17,429 bases of DNA from Pleurotus ostreatus/Saccharomyces cerevisiae fusant (taxonomy: Eukaryota > Opisthokonta): NCBI GenBank assembly GCA_024196135.1, contig JAMQCK010000703.1, forward strand, positions 1-17,429, written 5' to 3'. The position numbers were made by a program, and so were the translations under genes. The notes under the pieces were generated by a model that worked only from the letters and a program-made list of their open reading frames with translations, ran no database searches and was not told the origin of the DNA. Each line of letters opens with the position of its first letter. Positions within the stretch are counted from its first letter, which is position 1. This document shows positions 8,709 to 16,333 of this stretch, one piece after another.

Positions 8709-9011
8709 GTAGACGGGAGTGCTTCGGCGCGCGCCTGCTATCCCGTCGTCGAGGAGCGTAGCGCGGCTGGCATCATACTCGCGAGGGAGCTGGGGGCGAG
8801 ACGAACCATAGACCTCTGAGGCGCAGCGCCGATCAAGACAGCGCGTGCTGAAGCGAACCGGAGACTCATGAATCGTGACTGAACGACGGTGACCACCAGT
8901 GTGACAATATCACGTGACATCCAGTATCTCGCGCTGGCGAACGGGGATCATGGCGATGAGGAGCTCGACTTGCTAGCACATTGCTTGGTGGCATTGGAGC
9001 CCGGATCGTGA
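8709..9011 (+). pseudogene. Coding remnant with two in-frame TGA codons
   Basis: One forward frame is open from 8709 to TGA 9009-9011 except for two TGA codons (8817-8819 and 8877-8879). Read across them the composition is protein-like on both sides: VVEERSAAGIILARELGARR, then GAAPIKTARAEANRRLMNRD, then a coherent end with IQYLALANGDHGDEELDLLAHC. A single C-to-T change in CGA (Arg) at each site would produce these TGA codons. The minus-strand frame opposite (8738-8920, 60 codons) has no stop and is the competing reading. Function unknown. Confidence 0.3.
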
Positions 9012-9218
9012 CCTTGCTTTCGTAAAGTGTGACTTATGCAACCCTACGCCAGGGAGAAGCGTATTCTCACTGCCGTGCGCGAGCACAAAGTTGACAATAA
9101 AAGAGAAGTTGATATATCTGAGCGAAATAGGACTGCAATACGATCAACGAGGCTTCCCCACATTCAGCAAATCGGACGCCAGAACTTCTGCGACAAATAT
9201 CATGATCATGGACATTAC

Positions 9219-9998
9219 TCATGTTCGAAGGCGACGAACCTTGTTAGAGGTGGACACCGCCGACGAGGGGCCGGCCTCGCCGCTTCCAGTACTCTTCCCG
9301 GCGATCTTCTGGTCTGCGCGCGGCACCTCCGACGAAGGGCCGGTGTCACCGCTTCCGAAGCTCTTCCTGGCACTCTTGTGTGCGCACCGCGAAGGGCCGG
9401 CGCCACTGCTACCGGAGCTCTTCCTGGCACCCTTCTTGTCTGCGCGCGGCAGCACCGTGGACGAGCGTGTCTCTGAACCAGAGACCGTACCATCCAGTGT
9501 GGCGCATGACCCCTCGCCCTCACGACGCGCAGGCTCAGCGGGGCGACCCACGGCAGGCTCCGGCGAGACCGCGACAGGAGCAATGGATGCAGGATCGCCA
9601 GCGATAAGAGTGGCGGTGGGGGAGGAACGATCAGCCACGCGCCCAACGGTGACGGACGACGCGGTAGTGGCGGGCGAGACCGGCAGAGGAGGCGAGGCCT
9701 GGAGGGCGGGGGTCGCAGGTGGGGTTGGCACCAGAACCGCCGTACCAGTCGGCGCTGGGCCAGTGAGGAACGCCACGCCTTTGACTGGAGATACTGTGGC
9801 GGGCTCCGTACTGTAGTCGATGAAAGCGAGCATCTTCTTCTCTGCGGCCTACCCTTATTGATCAAGATGTACATCGAGCGCGAGGACAGAACGCACCTCT
9901 TCTTCGAGCTCTTCATCAGATAGGTCCTCCTCATCCATCTGAAGGTGCATGTACGCCATCTTGCCAAGCTTGCACCAGACGCGACGATTTTCAGCCAT
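9219..9998 (-). CDS. Orphan two-exon protein with three C-terminal Lys/Ser/Gly repeats
   Basis: Exon 1 (9897-9998) encodes 34 residues: MAENRRVWCKLGKMAYMHLQ, then an acidic patch (DEEDLSDEELEEE, residues 22-34). A 48-base intron, 9849-9896, has a GTGCGT donor, a TTGATC branch-like site and a GGTAG acceptor. Exon 2 (9219-9848) continues in phase to 243 residues. Residues 40-165 are rich in Ala, Pro, Thr, Val and Ser and probably disordered. From about 169 to the end there are three imperfect repeats of roughly 20 residues, each with a (A/G)KS-x-GSG/S-(G/D/E)-(A/T)-GPS core, between basic residues; the protein ends KVRRLRT. It has no membrane segment or signal peptide. The longer frame on the opposite strand (9091-9816) mirrors this one and has no splice support. 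The charge pattern would fit a nucleic-acid- or chromatin-associated protein, but that is a guess. Confidence 0.7.
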
Positions 9999-10403
9999 CG
10001 TAGAAGGTTAACGTGTTGGTGGGCTCGGGCATACAGTGGGGGTTGTTTAAGTACCGACTGACCCTTACCTTGCAGTGGCACGCCCCAAGGAAGCGTTTGT
10101 AGTGGGCCGCACATCCTCCTCTTTGCAGCGAAAGGGTACCCAGCTTTTGTCCAAAGGTGTGCAAGGCAGCTCTGGTCAAAGGAAGAAGGAACAAAGTAAA
10201 CGACCCGTCATCGGGGCAATTTTAGACTCGTTATCACATCACATCTCCACGCGGTGGACTTCCTTGGCATCACATTGAACTATCCCGGCCGCGCTGCTCG
10301 CAGTGCTGGCGACGATCAGGGGAAGTATATATCTATGCTCTCGACGCGCCTAGGAGGGGAGGCTGCGGAGTAGTAGAGATGAGTATAACAAGTACAATAG
10401 CAA
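9999..10403. other. Upstream region of the 9998 minus-strand gene
   Basis: The stretch holds the presumed promoter and leader of the minus-strand gene starting at 9998 (start context CTACGATGG) and then sequence without a good frame on either strand. A 67-codon plus frame at 10075-10278 is Ser/Lys-rich and unrecognised. No TATA box or other motif I can name. Confidence 0.35.
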
Positions 10404-10501
10404 ATTGCAATTCAAGATTGCAACTTCGAGATTGCAATTGAAGATTGCAACTTCGAGATTGCAACTTAAGATTGCAACTTCAATCGAGATTGCAACCTGG
10501 G
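10404..10501. repeat. Minisatellite with alternating 13/14-base units (27-bp higher-order unit)
   Basis: Seven tandem units share the start ATTGCAA: 10404-10416 (13), 10417-10430 (14), 10431-10443 (13), 10444-10457 (14), 10458-10470 (13), 10471-10488 (18, with an AATC insertion) and 10489-10501 (13), followed by a degenerate copy. The 14-base unit is ATTGCAACTTCGAG; the 13-base ones are ATTGCAATTCAAG, ATTGCAATTGAAG and ATTGCAACTTAAG. One long plus one short unit is 27 bases, or nine codons, so the array reads as a nine-residue repeat (core CNLEVAI) on the minus strand inside a 136-codon open frame (10350-10760). No other evidence supports that frame as a gene. Confidence 0.9.
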
Positions 10502-11657
10502 ATTGAAATTGTAGCTTCGACCCGTAACTCGGAACTGGCAAATCGATGTTGGTCTGCGTCGTTCGAATAGAGAGGCTGCGGCTGCGCCCGCTCTGGCCTT
10601 GCGATCGAGGTTGAGGAAGCGGCAGGACTAGAGGACTGCGCTCTCGTGCGCGCGTGTCGTGCGCGTGACTCCTTACAGCGAGGGCAGCCGCGGAAGCGAG
10701 GTTGAAATTGCACGTGTTTGTGCGCATCAGCGCTCGGCTCGCCGACGCGTACACACACATGGACCCATCCCGCCACGTGCTGTGGGTCCCGGTCGATCGT
10801 CAGGCGGGGAGGTCTTGTCCGGAACGTTGTTAGTCTTGGTCATTGGCGTTGGCTCCACCTCGATTCAGACCGAGCGATAATCTACGCTGTACCCGGACCA
10901 TCATGCTATCCTGCGTGGCGTCTACAAGCCAAGGGAATTGTCGAGAGCCGCAGACCGCGGGGAAGTATGGCGAGCGGATAGGCTGTCGACGGAGGTCGCT
11001 ATGGGTGTGTCTATTCGCCCTCTTCTCACGTTGTTACCCATGCTGATACAAGGCAATGGCTCTACTTCGGTCGTCCACAAGAGCGGAAGCGTCGCACGAG
11101 TTCGCAAACTTGCAAGCGCAGGCGCTGCGAGACACGAGCCACGGCTTTGATCCTTTCGCATGCGCCCTGCGGTCATGGACATGGTCATCGCGACATATGC
11201 ATCACGGACACGACCAGAGCCGTGCGCTGGCACTCGTCCGGGCCCCACAGACGGACGCGCATGTTGATTTATGACAGCGGCGAGCTCCCGCAGTAGTTCG
11301 GCATTCGATAGGCCTGGTCGACGGCAACTGCGTTAGGTCCTTCGAGGCGGGGGCTGCGCCCGTGCAGAGATAGGGAGACGTGCGCCACATTGACTTCCCT
11401 TCACGAAATCCTGTTTCGTTCTACCTCCCTCCACTATCCATTCGACGCTCGCCTTGCTGACGGTCTTGCAGTGCTGACAACCTCATTCTTTGTAAAGATG
11501 TCGTCATCGGACCTGTAGCGCAGGTATTTGCAGCTGTATTTCCGTGTCGCCTTTGTTCATCTGTCTTTCAGCGCGTACAATTTGCCTGGCCTGCCCATCA
11601 TCTTCTTCGACCATCACTACCACCGTCCTCACTGCCGTGCTAGCATCCCACACGACA
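10502..11657. other. Stretch with competing open frames and the leader of the 11658 gene
   Basis: Up to about 11000 there is nothing convincing. Between 11000 and 11274 two overlapping plus frames look somewhat protein-like: one from an ATG at 11001 (MGVSIRPLLTLLPMLIQGNG) and one from an ATG at 11056 (EASHEFANLQAQALRDTSHG, ending TGA after AHVDL). A 108-codon minus frame lies opposite. None has recognisable motifs. From about 11395 to 11657 the plus strand is pyrimidine-rich (for example CATCATCTTCTTCGACCATC near 11596), typical of the leader of a fungal gene. Confidence 0.35.
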
Positions 11658-12377
11658 ATGGGTCCTCTCATGTATCATCTAAGACTCAGGCAGGCGCAGA
11701 GGGCGAACCCAGACGGACGACGCCAAGATTTGGATGTAACCGTCGATCTCCGGGCATCTCGCCTCGTCGCTGGCTTTATCCGCGGGCAGGACGCGCCGGC
11801 TAGCGTTGACGAGTACGTGCCTCACAACTTCACGCTAGTATATCGAACTAACCTTGGTGCAGACTTCTTGGCATCTCTTCCGAGGACGATCGCGCGGGCG
11901 ATGACTGGGCAGATATGCCGCCTCTTGAACCAGCTGAAGCTGCTTCAACCCCTTCTTGGCTCTCGGAATCCCTGTCCGAAGATGAAGAAGTGTCCTCGAG
12001 CACACAGGATACGCGTTTCGGAGAGGACGCCACCACGGAGACCACGTCAGCGCCGGATGAGTGGTAAGTATATCGCTCGTCCATTGAGTTCGCGTGGCTT
12101 ATTGCCCTTTTCGAGTCTCCTACTGCTCACCGCTCTCTGCCTCGCCGTCCTCCATTGCTGCCTCACGGTGGGGACGCCAGACGAAGCGAGGTATGTGAAA
12201 ATTTGGGTCCATCGATGAATGGGAGCTGACAATGCTGCAGCGCCTCAGACAGATTGGCGCTCGTCACGAAGCAATGTGTAAGCATAACATGCATTATAGG
12301 GAGTAATCGATGTTCTGAACTGGACGTTTCAGCTGCACTTTGTGCTGGCGCGCCTTGCTGACCGTCCTCGGAACTAA
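11658..12377 (+). CDS. Orphan acidic single-pass membrane protein, five exons
   Basis: Start ATG 11658 (context ACGACAATGG). Exons: 11658-11812, 11863-12063, 12116-12190, 12241-12277 and 12333-12377, summing to 170 residues in one frame. Intron 1 (11813-11862, 50 bases) is textbook: GTACGT, AACTAAC, GTGCAG. Intron 2 (12064-12115) has GTAAGT but a GAG acceptor. Introns 3 (12191-12240: GTATGT, GCTGAC, CTGCAG) and 4 (12278-12332: GTAAGC, TCTGAAC, TTTCAG) are canonical. Residues 1-51 are polar and basic. Residues 53-118 are strongly acidic and Ser-rich (ISSEDDRAGDDWADMP, then SESLSEDEEVSSS), probably disordered. Residues ~120-136 are hydrophobic with Cys (LLLLTALCLAVLHCC). More intron-like segments follow (12396-12458, then GTATGT at 12522), so a longer alternative C-terminus is possible. 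No family recognised. Confidence 0.6.
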
Positions 12378-12602
12378 TCTGCCTGTGGCTGCGCTGTGAG
12401 TTATGGTGTGCTTGTCTGCTTGTCGCTTCCTCTGACTCGTTCTCTGTCAACGGCATAGGTCCCATGCACGGATTAGCCGATTTACTTGGGTTGAGCGACG
12501 AAGGAACTGGCGGGATTAGACGTATGTGTACGGCTCCTTCTTATCTTAGTATCTGCCATTGCGTACACTTTCAAAGTGCATCACTCGTCCTGCTAAGAGC
12601 AC
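12378..12602 (+). other. Intron-like segments downstream of the membrane-protein gene
   Basis: Well-formed splice signals continue after the proposed stop: donor GTGAGT at 12396, branch-like CTCTGAC and acceptor GCATAG ending 12458, then exactly 63 bases to a GTATGT donor at 12522. In one frame the 63-base piece reads PMHGLADLLGLSDEGTGGIR. Phases do not join cleanly to the exon before it. This is either the true, differently phased 3' end of the gene or an alternatively spliced tail. Confidence 0.35.
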
Positions 12603-12998
12603 ATGTCTGCTCCTGCCCTGATCGTGAATTCCGCCAAGCTATGCCTTCACCGAAAGACGCGCACCAAAGACGCGCCACGGGCGGTGCGGACGATGCGATC
12701 GGACCGGGTGGTCCGGCGTCGCCGCGGGTTCCCTCCGCCTCTCATGGAGCCGCGCTTGACGGCGATCTTCACTGACTTGCTTCGCATGAGGTGTGTACCC
12801 CGCTCGGGCGCTGAACCGAATCCGAGACCAGAGCATATCGATTCTGACTACATGCGCAGCCAGGCGTTCGAGTTCTTCAGCAAGCATTATCTCTCGGTGG
12901 CGTTCGTCGTCGTCGTCTCACTCAATCCTGATCACCTCCTACTATCTGAGGGCGGCTTCTCGAGGAGCAGGACGAGGAACCTGAGGGAGGGATGGTGA
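12603..12998 (+). CDS. Open frame across duplicated fragment, copy 2
   Basis: A 131-codon frame starting at ATG 12603 runs through most of the duplicated block and ends at TGA 12996-12998. It has a basic N-terminal part (VRTMRSDRVVRRRRGFPPP), a middle with MRSQAFEFFSKHYLSVAF, and a Val run coded by the GTC microsatellite. In copy 1 the equivalent frame is broken by a two-base difference. A second coding possibility in the same block is the acidic frame that ends VEILLG just before the GTGCGT donor at 13078. A third, on the opposite strand (12639-12887), is also open (MLAEELERLAAHVVRID). Two close copies differ mostly at non-silent sites in each of these frames, so nothing shows purifying selection. 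Function unknown; possibly a non-coding remnant. Confidence 0.3.
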   Translation: MSAPALIVNSAKLCLHRKTRTKDAPRAVRTMRSDRVVRRRRGFPPPLMEPRLTAIFTDLLRMRCVPRSGAEPNPRPEHIDSDYMRSQAFEFFSKHYLSVAFVVVVSLNPDHLLLSEGGFSRSRTRNLREGW

Positions 12999-13112
12999 GA
13001 ACGGACAGGGAAGGGCTGGAGGGAAGGGAAGGGGAAGGGGAAGGCAAAACGTCGCGGGTGGAGATACTGCTTGGGGTGCGTGCCCTACCTCTTTTCCCGG
13101 CTCGCGAAGGCT
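12686..13112 (+). repeat. Duplicated gene fragment, copy 2 (inverted partner at 799-1226)
   Basis: Reverse complement of 799-1226 with few substitutions. It has four GTC/GAC units where the partner has seven, and a longer GGGAAGGGGAAGG tract. Its right end merges into a 54-base intron-like element (GTGCGT at 13078, GGCTAAT branch site, TTTGCAG ending 13131), matched in length and position by the partner. The conserved sequence stops within the last third of that intron, and the following exon-like sequences are unrelated. Confidence 0.85.
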
Positions 13113-13131
13113 AATATCCACTTTTGCAGTA

Positions 13132-13533
13132 TCTTAGCGATCCACTACGATTACTAGCCTGTCCCAATACCCGAGCCATGGCTGTTCTCCCATCTTGCTC
13201 CCCTGTATCTCCGACCCAGCGGGAGTGTAAGGGGCGGCCCTCCATCCTCACTTTACGCGCACTACGTGCGTAAGTCCAGATGGGCATCGACACGTGTTGG
13301 AGGATTAGGGTGGTCTCAAGCACTTCTCGCGTACCAGCAGCATGCACACGACCATGTTCTACAAGACCTCGCCCCGAGCGCGTGCGATTACTATGCATGT
13401 TCTATGCCAGCCGTCTGTTCCCTTCATGCTCGGGCACCCACAATATCCGTTCGAGGACCCAACCGATCCCCCACCCTGCCGCGTTAGATCTTGAGCGTGT
13501 CGCGAAGCGAGAGCTGTACGGCGAAGGCGTGAT
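13132..13533. other. Intergenic stretch, no supported gene
   Basis: After the TTTGCAG acceptor-like site the plus strand is open for about 46 codons (YLSDPLRLLACPN ... stop near 13272). That could be the last exon of the copy 2 gene, but it does not resemble the corresponding exon of copy 1. The rest has overlapping short frames only. Confidence 0.35.
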
Positions 13534-14149
13534 GTGTCGTTAGAAACAGTGCTCGGGGGATCCGCCTGGGCAATGGGCGTCGAACGCTGGCGGCTGTGGA
13601 ACACGCTCGGGCGCGCCGCGTCCCCGTCGACTTATTGCCGCTCCAACGATCACTGGACGCGCCCTCGATTAGCTGCGCCGCGCACCCGGGGTCCTCCTCC
13701 TCCCGACCCACCCCCCCGCGGTCTCGCGCTGATTACTCGGCCCCGCATTGTGCGCGACGACGCTGATCAGCGTATCCCGCGTACAGGTGAGATTGGGGCG
13801 CGCTTCGAGGAGCTGCTGCAGCGACTGGATCCCGGATGGGGCTTCATACCGGAGGTCATCGCCCGGGCAGGAGACTGGCTGGCGAGCTGTCAAAGGCGAA
13901 GCTGTAATCGGACTATATGTTGAGCGATGTCGACAGCGGCGCAGAGTCCGAGGATAGCGTCACCGAGGTTTGTGTCGCAAGGTTCGAAAGCATATGTGCT
14001 GACCCACAGTAGGGTCGAGCATCTCGATATTGCGGGACGGGCTGCGGGTGTCTATGAAGATACGATTTTCGGGGGTGGCTGGTACGAGCCTACGGACATT
14101 GAGCTGCTTCCTCAAGATTGGACCGAAGACGCAGAGCTTGACGCCCATG
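13534..14149 (+). pseudogene. Degenerate coding region, part 1, unidentified
   Basis: Coherent pieces lie in different forward frames. 13775-13890: RTGEIGARFEELLQRLDPGW and FIPEVIARAG. 13876-13945, next frame: WRAVKGEAVIGLYVERCRQ. 13912-13968, third frame: MLSDVDSGAESEDSVTE followed by a GTTTGT donor-like site, a GTGCTGAC branch-like site and a CCACAG acceptor at 14009. 14011-14149: RVEHLDIAGRAAGVYED, FGGGWYEPTDIELLPQDW and TEDAELDAHG, then a GTGCGT donor. The pieces follow each other in order on one strand, but the joins do not keep phase with canonical signals. I infer one gene broken by indels, or indel errors in the assembly. No domain recognised. Confidence 0.4.
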
Positions 14150-14161
14150 GTGCGTCTCCCT

Positions 14162-14400
14162 TCAGTTTTCGCAATACCTTATTGATGTTCTTTGAAGAAG
14201 GAGCATACCGCGCTCGGCAACTTCAAATACATTGATCCCACCGCAGGGAGTCTGCACACTGTAACCGTCATCCTCCTCAGACACGTCGAATCCATATTCT
14301 CCTTCGAACCATCTCAGTATCTCGCGGTCGAGACGACCTGCACCCTCGAAGAAAGCCCCCTTTCGTGTCCGCCACACCCGCCTCCTCCGGCGCGTCGGCC
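14162..14400 (-). other. Possible minus-strand exon
   Basis: The minus strand is open over 82 codons and contains a notably protein-like run: GRLDREILRWFEGEYGFDVS, then EEDDGYSVQTPCGG and INVFEVAERGMLLL. The plus strand over the same bases has a Pro/Ser-rich frame that is less convincing. No start, splice site or family can be fixed. It lies between two plus-strand coding remnants. Confidence 0.3.
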
Positions 14401-14466
14401 GTCCTTGCAACCGTGTCGCGAATCTGACGAAGCCTATTCGTCCAAGATTACGGATAGCATGGCGTT

Positions 14467-14743
14467 GTGCTAGTGCAGCTGCAGGGCTTCGATGAGTCCT
14501 TCAACACGAAGTCGAAGCCACCGACGGAGCTGGAAAAGCTGACGATGCTTGGCCAATCGATCATAGTGATGCAGCTCCTTCTTTGGCATCGGACGTGGAC
14601 GCCGTTATCGAAGACGCGGCAGGAGTCAGCCGCTCGCGCAGGTGCTCCGATAACTCTACGCGTACAGGGATCACCTCGCGGGGCTCATCGCCTTCGTGTG
14701 CTACAAGCTGTCGTGCAACAGCGTACGCGACCCCATACCTTGA
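14467..14743 (+). pseudogene. Degenerate coding region, part 2, frameshifted
   Basis: From 14467 a forward frame reads VLVQLQGFDESFNTKSKPP, then TELEKLTMLGQSIIVMQLLL, WHRTWTPLS and on to ITLRVQ at about 14667. The coherent reading then moves to the next frame at 14669 (DHLAGLIAFVCYKLSCNSVR, DPIP, TGA 14741-14743). An extra G in the GGGA at 14667-14670 would explain it. The sequence is clearly coding in character, helical and partly hydrophobic, but I could not place it in a family. Confidence 0.45.
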
Positions 14744-14789
14744 CGGAAGTGCAGTTGCATGAATGTGGCACCTGAGGGGTAGGCAGCTG

Positions 14790-15141
14790 CATTGAGGGAC
14801 GGAAGCTAGGCCCGCTGCGCACGCAGGGCGTCGACGGACAGCCGAGCTTTCATGTTATGTCGAACATGAAGACAGCGGTCCAAGGTGCAGAGTGGGTTCG
14901 ACGGTATGATGATACTGCCTCTCATAAATACGCACCCCGCTGATTTCGCCTCAGGTCACGCACGATCTGGAGAAAGCCTACGGCGAGAAGCACATTAAGG
15001 CCCAGCACACGGATATGCCTCAGGAGTCATTGGGCAGGCGCTTTCTCATCCACTCACGACGCTCTTTCATCCGCTTACGACCCTCCTTCTTCCCGTCACG
15101 TCGCTCATTTCTCCTCCCCCAACACGAGCCACTCGCCTCAG
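14790..15141 (+). other. Exon-like pieces around a canonical intron
   Basis: A frame from about 14796 reads GRKLGPLRTQGVDGQPSFHV, then MSNMKTAVQGAEWVRR, and meets a GTATGA donor near 14904. The intron-like element (GTATGA, CGCTGATT, GCCTCAG) is about 51 bases. It is followed by VTHDLEKAYGEKHIKAQHTD and MPQESLG to about 15037. As with the neighbours, the phase across the intron does not match. The stretch 15040-15141 is pyrimidine-rich and ends in GCCTCAG, as a long intron would. Confidence 0.35.
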
Positions 15142-15586
15142 AAGGCTAAGGACAGGAAGCACGGATCCCCGTCACAATGAGACGGTGGAGCGCGTCCACA
15201 ACTGGGGCGTCGCGCACGCGGCGACGCGCCCTGGCGTCTTCAACACCGAGCGCACGCCCCATTGAGGGTCGTCTCCCCTCGACCTCCCCACCTGGATCCA
15301 CGAGCAGCTGATCTCTTGGATGGACGGCTATCCTTGAAAGGATATTGGGGGCGCGTCGTCCCTGTCTTCCTCGTATCCCAATCTCCGCGGTCTTCCCTTA
15401 CGCACGACCGGCGTTCGTACGCACTGGCTCACTCCTTTTATGTCTCCTTCAACCACTTCCGCTCGTCAGACGCTGATCCCCCTATCAGGTCCTCACCGCT
15501 TGCTTCATTTATTGGTCGTCGCGCGCCGGTCCCAAGGCGTCCTTCCGCGACTAGTACCGGAAGACATACGCACCTCCCGTGTCTAA
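15142..15586 (+). pseudogene. Degenerate coding region, part 3, two in-frame TGA codons
   Basis: One forward frame after the CCTCAG acceptor at 15139-15141 is open to TAA 15584-15586 except for TGA at 15263-15265 and 15335-15337. It reads DPRHNETVERVHNWGVAHAA, TRPGVFNTERTPH, stop, GSSPLDLPTWIHEQLISWMD, GYP, stop, KDIGGASS, then weaker Ser/Thr/Arg-rich sequence. The segments on both sides of each TGA are protein-like, and each TGA could come from CGA by one C-to-T change. Family not recognised. An overlapping 151-codon frame (15262-15717) has poor composition. Confidence 0.4.
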
Positions 15587-15744
15587 CGATTGAAGCCCCA
15601 TTCCGCTCGGGTGCTCAATCTTTACGGGGGAAATTCTGTTGGTGCAGAAGCCGTGAGTGGACTGTTCCCCTTTCGATTGTTTCTTCAACCTACCCATATC
15701 GCTTCTTCGTTTCTTAAATACCACTCCTACCCTTCATCCTACGC

Positions 15745-15924
15745 GATGCTATCTTGGTGCTGAAGTCGGACTTTATCAGCCTGGGCGGCCTCCTCGGCAA
15801 CGCCATTCTTGCGGGTGTCTACGACCACAGCGAGCACTTCGCTGCGTATGAGGTGCCGGAGCTGCTCGGGGGCGACTTACACAAGATATTTATGAAGGAC
15901 GGGCCGGCGTATGGGGGCATTTGA
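15745..15924 (+). pseudogene. Degenerate coding region, part 4: C-terminal exon-like fragment
   Basis: An open frame of 59 codons ends at TGA 15922-15924 and is clearly coding in style: AILVLKSDFISLGGLLGNAI, then LAGVYDHSEHFAAYEVPELL, GGDLHKIFMKDGPAYGGI. GC-ending codons dominate. There is no start codon of its own, so it is the last exon of something upstream, most likely the broken gene at 13534-15586. A small hydrophobic segment (LGGLLGNAILAGV) is present. I do not recognise the family. Confidence 0.45.
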
Positions 15925-16333
15925 GATAATCCGGCGTACGGTGCTATCTATCGTGAGGCGAGACAGGGACGAGAGGCGAGGTAGCGAATGTATGACTAGC
16001 GGCGAGAACGAAGACGATAACCTTGCATGACCTCCGGCTACAGACGCTGACGCAGGAACCCGCGATGGCGAACAGCTTGCTCGTGTCTGGGGAGTCAACT
16101 ACTGCGAGAGGTGATCCCAATCGCGTGTAGAGTGGGCTCCTATCATGAGGTGGATTGCACCTCATTCTGAATCGGCTGCGACATATTCTGGTTTCACTGG
16201 TTGGCTGCTTCTCGTGCCTATGTCGCCTGTCCAGCATAACCAAAGGCGACAACGCTAGATCAGTTATTTTGCCACGTGAGAAGCGCGTCAGTAACGTGAC
16301 ACCGACTATCAACAAAGGTTGACCGCGCCCGCC
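15925..16333. other. Intergenic region upstream of the WD40 gene
   Basis: No supported plus-strand gene. On the minus strand a short frame from an ATG at about 16167 down to 15944 (MRCNPPHDRSPLYTRLGS ... with KVIVFVLAASHTF) could be a small divergent gene, but nothing confirms it. The stretch next to 16334 serves as the WD40 gene's promoter and leader. Confidence 0.35.

Noticed and set aside
9091..9816. 241-codon plus-strand open frame
   Set aside because: It is the antisense image of the minus-strand exon 9219-9848, which has an in-phase canonical intron and an upstream exon with a start codon; the plus frame has none.
10404..10501. CRISPR array
   Set aside because: Units are contiguous 13-14-base tandem copies with no unique spacers, in a eukaryotic context.
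12639..12887. 82-codon minus-strand frame in copy 2 (MLAEELERLAAHVV...)
   Set aside because: Protein-like, but copy 1 truncates it and the few differences between copies are not silent; no start or splice support. Mentioned as an alternative only.
799..13112. A single large transposon with 428-bp terminal inverted repeats
   Set aside because: No target-site duplication at the outer ends, no transposase-like frame inside, and the repeats end inside an intron-like element and read as gene fragments. Kept as an inverted duplication.
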